Source: Haloprofundus halophilus (GTDB lineage: Archaea > Halobacteriota > Halobacteria > Halobacteriales > Haloferacaceae). From it: a stretch of 64,000 bases of DNA. The stretch spans positions 930,001-994,000 of the forward strand of contig NZ_QQRR01000001.1 of assembly GCF_003439925.1 (NCBI RefSeq). The letters are read 5' to 3'. Shown here in pieces: positions 59,593 to 64,000 of this stretch (position 1 is the stretch's first letter; each line of letters starts with the position of its first letter). The notes under the pieces were generated by a model, which saw only the letters and a list, made by a program, of their open reading frames with translations, was not told the DNA's origin and did not search any database. The position numbers and the translations under genes are program-made.

Positions 59593-61050
59593 ATGAGCAC
59601 TCAAACCAGCGGCGGGTCGGGTTTCGGCGACTACGACCGATTCGTCTACGTGACCGCAGCGCTGGCGGCGTTGAACGGGCTCCTGTTCGGATTCGACACG
59701 GGCGTCATCTCCGGGGCGTTCCTCTACATCGAGCGCTCGTTCCAGATGACATCGCTCTTCGGTGTCGAACTCGGGACGGCGTGGGTCGAAGGACTGGTCG
59801 TGAGCGGCGCACTGGTCGGTGCCGTCGTCGGTGCCGCCGTCGGCGGACGGCTCGCGGACCGCATCGGCCGCCGTCGACTCATCCTCGTCGGCGCAGCCGT
59901 CTTCTTCGTCGGGTCGCTGCTGATGGCCGTCGCACCGACAGTCGAGATACTCGTCATCGGACGCATCATCGACGGTCTCGCCATCGGGTTCGCCTCGATG
60001 GTCGGCCCGCTGTACATCTCCGAGATATCCCCGCCGAAGATTCGCGGGTCGCTCGTCTCGCTGAACCAGTTGGCGGTGACGAGCGGTATCCTCGTTTCGT
60101 ACTTCGTCAACTACGCGTTCGCCGACTCGGGCGCGTGGCGAATCATGCTCGGCGCGGGCATGATTCCGGCCGTGGTGCTCGGAGTCGGAATGCTGTTCAT
60201 GCCCGAGAGCCCCCGCTGGCTCATCGAGCAAGGGAGAGACGACGACGCCCGAGAGGTGCTGTCGAGGACGCGCGACCGGACGACGGTCGACGAGGAGATG
60301 TCGGATATCAAAGAGACGGTGGCCGTCGAGTCCGGTGACCTCCGCGAACTGCTCGAACCGTGGGTCCGCCCGATGCTCATCGTCGGCGTCGGTCTCGCCG
60401 TGTTCCAACAGGTCACGGGTATCAACACGGTCATCTACTACGCGCCGACCATCCTCTCGTCGACGGGGTTCGGCGACTCGGCGTCGATTCTGGCCACCGT
60501 CGGTATCGGCGTCGTCAACGTCGTGATGACCGTCGTCGCGATTTCGGTCATCGACAGAGTGGGCCGCCGCCCGCTCCTCTTGGTCGGTCTCGGCGGCATG
60601 ACGGCGACGCTCGTCGTACTGGGCGCGGTGTTCTACCTCCCGGGACTCTCCGGCGTTCTCGGGTGGGTGGCCACTGCCAGCCTGATGCTGTACGTGGCGT
60701 TCTTCGCCATCGGCCTCGGGCCGGTGTTCTGGCTGCTCATCTCGGAGATCTACCCGCTGGCGGTTCGCGGCTCCGCGGCGGGCGTGGCGACGGTCGTCAA
60801 CTGGGCGGCGAACCTCGCGGTCGCGCTCACGTTCCTGCAGATCGTCGAACTGATGGGACAGAGCGGGACGTTCTGGCTCTACGCGGCGTTGAGTCTCGTC
60901 GGCCTCGCGTTCTGTTACTTCCTCGTGCCCGAGACGAAGGGTCGCTCGCTCGAAGAAATCGAGGCCGACTTCCGCGAGAGCGCCGTCGGCAGCGCCGCGG
61001 GCGACGCGACCGGCGACGCGACCGGCGACGGGACGCCAGACGACGACTGA
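59593..61050 (+). CDS. Sugar porter family MFS transporter
   Basis: 485-residue symporter with 12 TM helices. Signature motifs: NGLLFGFDTGVISGAFLYIERSF, GRLADRIGRRRLIL, PPKIRGSLVSLNQLAVTSGILVSYFVNY, PESPRWL, QQVTGINTVIYYAP, DRVGRRPLLL and PETKGRSLEEIEADF. These match bacterial/archaeal proton-coupled sugar transporters. The C-terminal tail has three GDATGDAT-like repeats. Likely role: hexose or pentose uptake; specificity unknown. Confidence 0.94.
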   Translation: MSTQTSGGSGFGDYDRFVYVTAALAALNGLLFGFDTGVISGAFLYIERSFQMTSLFGVELGTAWVEGLVVSGALVGAVVGAAVGGRLADRIGRRRLILVGAAVFFVGSLLMAVAPTVEILVIGRIIDGLAIGFASMVGPLYISEISPPKIRGSLVSLNQLAVTSGILVSYFVNYAFADSGAWRIMLGAGMIPAVVLGVGMLFMPESPRWLIEQGRDDDAREVLSRTRDRTTVDEEMSDIKETVAVESGDLRELLEPWVRPMLIVGVGLAVFQQVTGINTVIYYAPTILSSTGFGDSASILATVGIGVVNVVMTVVAISVIDRVGRRPLLLVGLGGMTATLVVLGAVFYLPGLSGVLGWVATASLMLYVAFFAIGLGPVFWLLISEIYPLAVRGSAAGVATVVNWAANLAVALTFLQIVELMGQSGTFWLYAALSLVGLAFCYFLVPETKGRSLEEIEADFRESAVGSAAGDATGDATGDGTPDDD

Positions 61051-61097
61051 GCGCCCACAGTCGGTCGTTCACCGAGAGGGTCGTTCGCCGAGAGCTC

Positions 61098-61925
61098 TCA
61101 CCGCCCGCCGGGCGCGAGCGACGGAACCACCCGCGAGGGGTTTTTCGAGAACGCCCGGACCATCGCGTCCTCCGAGACGTCGAGCGTCAGCAGCTCCATG
61201 ACGGCGACGTTCGGGTGGACCGTCGGCGCGCCGCTGCCGAACAGAATCCGGTCGGGGTGTTCGAGCAGACCGCGTTCGAGCAACGAGCGGTATCTCACGG
61301 CGCTGGTGTCGAGGTACAGTTCGTCGTGGTGGTCCAGTAGTTCGAGCGCCGCCTCCATCCGTCCGAAGTCGAGCGGAAAGCCGCCGAAGCTCGTCAGAAC
61401 GACCGGAAACGAGCGCCGGAGAACCGTCTCGGCGGCCGTCGACGGCGGGAATCCGGCGGAGCCGTGGACGACGACGGGGAGGCCGACGTCGTCGAGCACG
61501 TCGAGGACGTCCTCGTCGGGGAGGCCGTCGGCCGAGGGGTCGAGGACGAAGCCGTGAAACCGGTCGTCGTACGCGTACCGTTCGACGTCGCCCGGCGAGG
61601 TCTGGTGGTCTCCGCGGGAGGCCGCGAGGTTCCGGAGTCTCGCACCGGTCGTCGGCGACGGGTCGCGCGGACCGTTGAGTCGGGCGAACGCCGAGAACGG
61701 GCGGTCGACGCTGAGCCGGGCGACGGCGTTGTTCGCCCGGAGATAGCTCTCGTCGCGTCGGTGACGGCCGGGGGCGACGACGGCGTGGACGACGCCCGCC
61801 TGGTGCATCTCGCGTTCGAGGCGTTCCGGCGAGAGGTCCCGTCCGCGGGTTGCGACGTCTTCGGCGTCGGGGTCGAGACGCGCGTGAACGTCGACGACGC
61901 GAAACCCGTGTTCCAGTTCCAGCAT
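61098..61925 (-). CDS. Amidohydrolase-like protein with altered metal ligands
   Basis: 275-residue TIM-barrel protein of the amidohydrolase_2 type. The fold-typical strands are [69 protein letters not shown] and [12 protein letters not shown]. The second His of HxH and the late metal-binding Asp (FGSD-like) are replaced by Arg and Gly, so the catalytic metal site looks incomplete. Convergent with the sugar porter. Activity doubtful. Confidence 0.86.
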   Translation of the reverse strand: MLELEHGFRVVDVHARLDPDAEDVATRGRDLSPERLEREMHQAGVVHAVVAPGRHRRDESYLRANNAVARLSVDRPFSAFARLNGPRDPSPTTGARLRNLAASRGDHQTSPGDVERYAYDDRFHGFVLDPSADGLPDEDVLDVLDDVGLPVVVHGSAGFPPSTAAETVLRRSFPVVLTSFGGFPLDFGRMEAALELLDHHDELYLDTSAVRYRSLLERGLLEHPDRILFGSGAPTVHPNVAVMELLTLDVSEDAMVRAFSKNPSRVVPSLAPGGR

Positions 61926-62112
61926 CGTGCGTCCGGTTTCTCCACGACGTTATGAGCGTTGCGAGCGACCGACGGCGAAGTACTATGGTTGTCGGTGCCG
62001 TAACGCACTGTAAGACACGTGAGAACCCGCGGCACGTGTGGTGGGCGGCGGAGGCACCCCGAACCGAGTACGACCAACGCAGCGAGAATCGAGTGTGAAC
62101 GACGACGACATA

Positions 62113-62421
62113 ATGTCTCACGAAACGACAGACACCAGACCGACGAGCAAACCCGTCTTACGTGACGGGGCCAGAGTACAGTACTTCTCCTACGACCCGA
62201 CGAGCGACGAGTGGGTGACCGTCGCCGTCGTAGATGCGGTCGCGGCGGCGAAAGGAACCGACATGAGCGAACTCCCGCCGCTGTACGAGAGCGGCCTCGA
62301 CCCGGACGCGCTGGAGGAACTGTTCGACGGCGAGACACCCTGGTCGTTCGCGTTCTCGTACGCCGGTCGGTCGGTCCTCGTCGAAGGGGACGGCACCGTC
62401 TGCGTCGAGAACCCGAACTGA
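62113..62421 (+). CDS. HalOD1 output-domain protein
   Basis: 102 residues corresponding to a single HalOD1 domain: [50 protein letters not shown] and a C-terminal [21 protein letters not shown]. This haloarchaea-specific domain is proposed as an output or ligand-binding module in signalling, found alone or linked to response regulators. ATG 62113 is used; the upstream frame is not conserved. Confidence 0.88.
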   Translation: MSHETTDTRPTSKPVLRDGARVQYFSYDPTSDEWVTVAVVDAVAAAKGTDMSELPPLYESGLDPDALEELFDGETPWSFAFSYAGRSVLVEGDGTVCVENPN

Positions 62422-62497
62422 CACCCGACCCGGGTGACTTTCTGCGAGACAGTATCTGACAGAGTCGCGCCTCTGCCCTCGATTTCCGACCGATTCT

Positions 62498-62540
62498 GCG
62501 AAATCTATATATAGAACTGCAAACCATGGACCGCTGAGGT
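62498..62540 (+). promoter_or_regulatory. Promoter and Shine-Dalgarno of the thermosome gene
   Basis: TATA box CTATATATAG (62505-62514) is preceded by GCGAAAT, fitting a BRE-TATA arrangement. A start of transcription about 26 nt later, near 62536, would leave a short leader with GAGGT (62536-62540) 9 nt before ATG 62550. Confidence 0.7.
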
Positions 62541-62549
62541 TCACTTACC

Positions 62550-64000
62550 ATGGCATCACGCATGCAGCAACCGATGTTTATCCTGGCAGAGGGCAGCGAG
62601 CGAACGCGCGGACAGGCCGCCCAGGACTCGAACATTCGAGCGGGGAAGGCCGTCGCCAACGCCGTCCGAACGACGCTCGGGCCCCGCGGGATGGACAAGA
62701 TGCTCGTCGACTCCTCCGGAGAGGTCGTCATCACCAACGACGGGGCGACCATCCTCAACGAGATGGACATCGAACACCCCGCCGCGCAGATGATCGTCGA
62801 AGTGTCGCAGACGCAGGAGGACGAGGTCGGCGACGGGACCACGACGGCCGCCGTCCTGACCGGCGAACTCCTCGCGCAGGCCGAGGACCTCCTCGAAGCC
62901 GACCTTCACCCGACGGTCATCGTCGAGGGCTACCACGAGGCCGCCCGTCTCGCCCAGGAGGCTATCGACTCGCAGGTGCTCGACATCGACCTCGAAGACG
63001 ACATCCTCGAACAGGTCGCCGAGTCCTCGATGACCGGGAAGGGAACCGGCGACGTCACCGCCGACGTGCTGGCGAAGCAGGTCGTCAAGGCGGTCCGACA
63101 GGTGGCAGACGGCGACCGAATCGACCGCGACGACATCCACGTCCACACCCGGACCGGCGCGAGCTCCAGCGCGACCGAACTCGTCGAGGGCGTCGTCATC
63201 GACAAGGAACCCGTCAGCGACAACATGCCGCGCACGGTCGAGGACGCCACCGCCGTCGTCCTCGACATGAAACTTGACGTCCGGAAGGCCGAGGCCGACA
63301 CCGAGTACAACATCACGAACGTCGACCAACTCAACGCCGCCATCGAAGCCGAGGACACCGAACTCCGCGGCTACGCGAAGACGCTCGCCGACGCCGGCGT
63401 CGACGTCGTGTTCTGCACGAAGTCCATCGACGACCGCGTCGCCGGCTACCTCGCCGACGCGGGCATCCTCGCGTTCAAGAGCGTGAAGAAGTCCGACGCC
63501 CGCGCGCTCGCTCGGACGACCGGCGCGAAGCGTCTCGGCTCGCTCTCGGACCTCGACGAGTCCGACTTCGGCCACGTCGACAGTGTACGGGTGAAGAAGT
63601 TCGGCGACGACGAACTCACGTTCATCGAGGGCGGCGAGGCGGCGAAGGCCGTCACGCTGTTCCTCCGCGGCGGCACCGAACACGTCGTCGACGAACTCGA
63701 ACGCGCGATGAACGACGCCGTCGACGTGGTCATCGCCGCGCTCGACAAGGGCGGCGTCGTCCCCGGCGCGGGCGCGACCGAGGTCGCCATCTCCGACTAC
63801 ATCCGCTCGGAGTCGGCGGGTATCGAAGGGCGCAAGCAGCTCGCGGTCACCGCCTTCGCCGACGCCGTCGACAGCCTCCCGCGCACGCTCGCCGAGAACA
63901 CCGGCATGGACTCCATCGACGCGCTGGTCGACCTGCGCGCCGCCCACGACAGGGACGGCCGCGCCGGCATCATCTCGGCGGGCCGCGCCGGCGAGATCGG
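62550..64000 (+). CDS. Thermosome (group II chaperonin) subunit, 3' end beyond window
   Basis: Partial: 483 codons and two bases to the edge; full subunits are about 520-560 residues. [29 protein letters not shown] is followed by chaperonin motifs [44 protein letters not shown] (ATP site), [20 protein letters not shown]-like sequence (reads FLRGGTEH) and [13 protein letters not shown]. It folds cytosolic proteins as a double ring. The N-terminus resembles the third thermosome paralogue (Cct3) of Haloferax, as recalled. Confidence 0.96.
   Translation, partial: MASRMQQPMFILAEGSERTRGQAAQDSNIRAGKAVANAVRTTLGPRGMDKMLVDSSGEVVITNDGATILNEMDIEHPAAQMIVEVSQTQEDEVGDGTTTAAVLTGELLAQAEDLLEADLHPTVIVEGYHEAARLAQEAIDSQVLDIDLEDDILEQVAESSMTGKGTGDVTADVLAKQVVKAVRQVADGDRIDRDDIHVHTRTGASSSATELVEGVVIDKEPVSDNMPRTVEDATAVVLDMKLDVRKAEADTEYNITNVDQLNAAIEAEDTELRGYAKTLADAGVDVVFCTKSIDDRVAGYLADAGILAFKSVKKSDARALARTTGAKRLGSLSDLDESDFGHVDSVRVKKFGDDELTFIEGGEAAKAVTLFLRGGTEHVVDELERAMNDAVDVVIAALDKGGVVPGAGATEVAISDYIRSESAGIEGRKQLAVTAFADAVDSLPRTLAENTGMDSIDALVDLRAAHDRDGRAGIISAGRAGEI

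Overview
The window is a piece of a haloarchaeal (class Halobacteria) chromosome. Four things point there: very high G+C with G/C-ending codons, strongly acidic predicted proteins, TATA boxes about 26-32 nt before start codons (often leaderless), and archaeal informational genes (TFB, Spt5/NusG with SecE, NreA, thermosome, D-aminoacyl-tRNA deacylase) beside FtsZ1 and the halophile tubulin-like CetZ. From memory, the gene order matches the stretch of Haloferax volcanii that carries ftsZ1, ppa, cetZ, the HVO_0758-type zinc microprotein and a third thermosome gene. A Haloferax-like member of the Haloferacales is therefore likely, though I could not run an alignment. I see no rRNA, tRNA, CRISPR array, insertion sequence or replication origin.

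Layout. At 1-5.7 kb are pabB (cut by the window edge), an acidic helix-hairpin-helix protein and aroE on the minus strand, then a cation/Ca2+ exchanger-like membrane protein and dtdA on plus. At 5.8-7.7 kb is the ftsZ1-secE-nusG block. At 8-15.4 kb are small zinc-finger and PHP-like proteins, a membrane hydrolase, PncC, an aminotransferase, a Get3/ArsA ATPase with a Gly-Met insert, an SDR, endonuclease V and a rhomboid protease. At 15.5-21.6 kb are ppa, a PadR regulator, rnhA, a TFB lacking its zinc-ribbon cysteines, NreA and two small DUF proteins. At 21.9-27.6 kb are a DUF7139-type membrane protein, a Mut7-C RNase, PolX, DUF5788, and a phosphodiesterase preceded by a 21-bp minisatellite.

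The most distinctive region is 27.6-38.5 kb. cetZ is divergent from an eight-gene type IV pilus-like secretion locus: a coiled-coil protein, a membrane-anchored protein, a TadA/VirB11-type ATPase, a TadC-like platform protein, and four anchored exported proteins ending in a 1064-residue giant. Most junctions overlap by 1-4 nt or more. The two non-overlapping junctions carry near-duplicate 33-nt promoter/leader modules. No prepilin peptidase or conventional pilin lies nearby.

At 38.6-50.5 kb are metabolic and signalling genes: a membrane-anchored DHH/DHHA1 phosphoesterase (candidate c-di-AMP hydrolase), an aldo-keto reductase, a GpgS-like glycosyltransferase coupled to a protein built on a (DQTVGT[D/N]) heptapeptide array, NUDIX, an FNT-UspA fusion, an FAD oxidoreductase and an Hsp20-like protein. 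At 50.6-64 kb are DUF429, radical SAM (with an in-frame palindromic insert), MBL, SurE, YkgJ-type and TRAM proteins, a methyltransferase, a sugar porter with repeated upstream motifs, an amidohydrolase-like protein, HalOD1 and a thermosome subunit running off the right edge. In-frame tandem repeats with 18-23 bp periods recur across the window.
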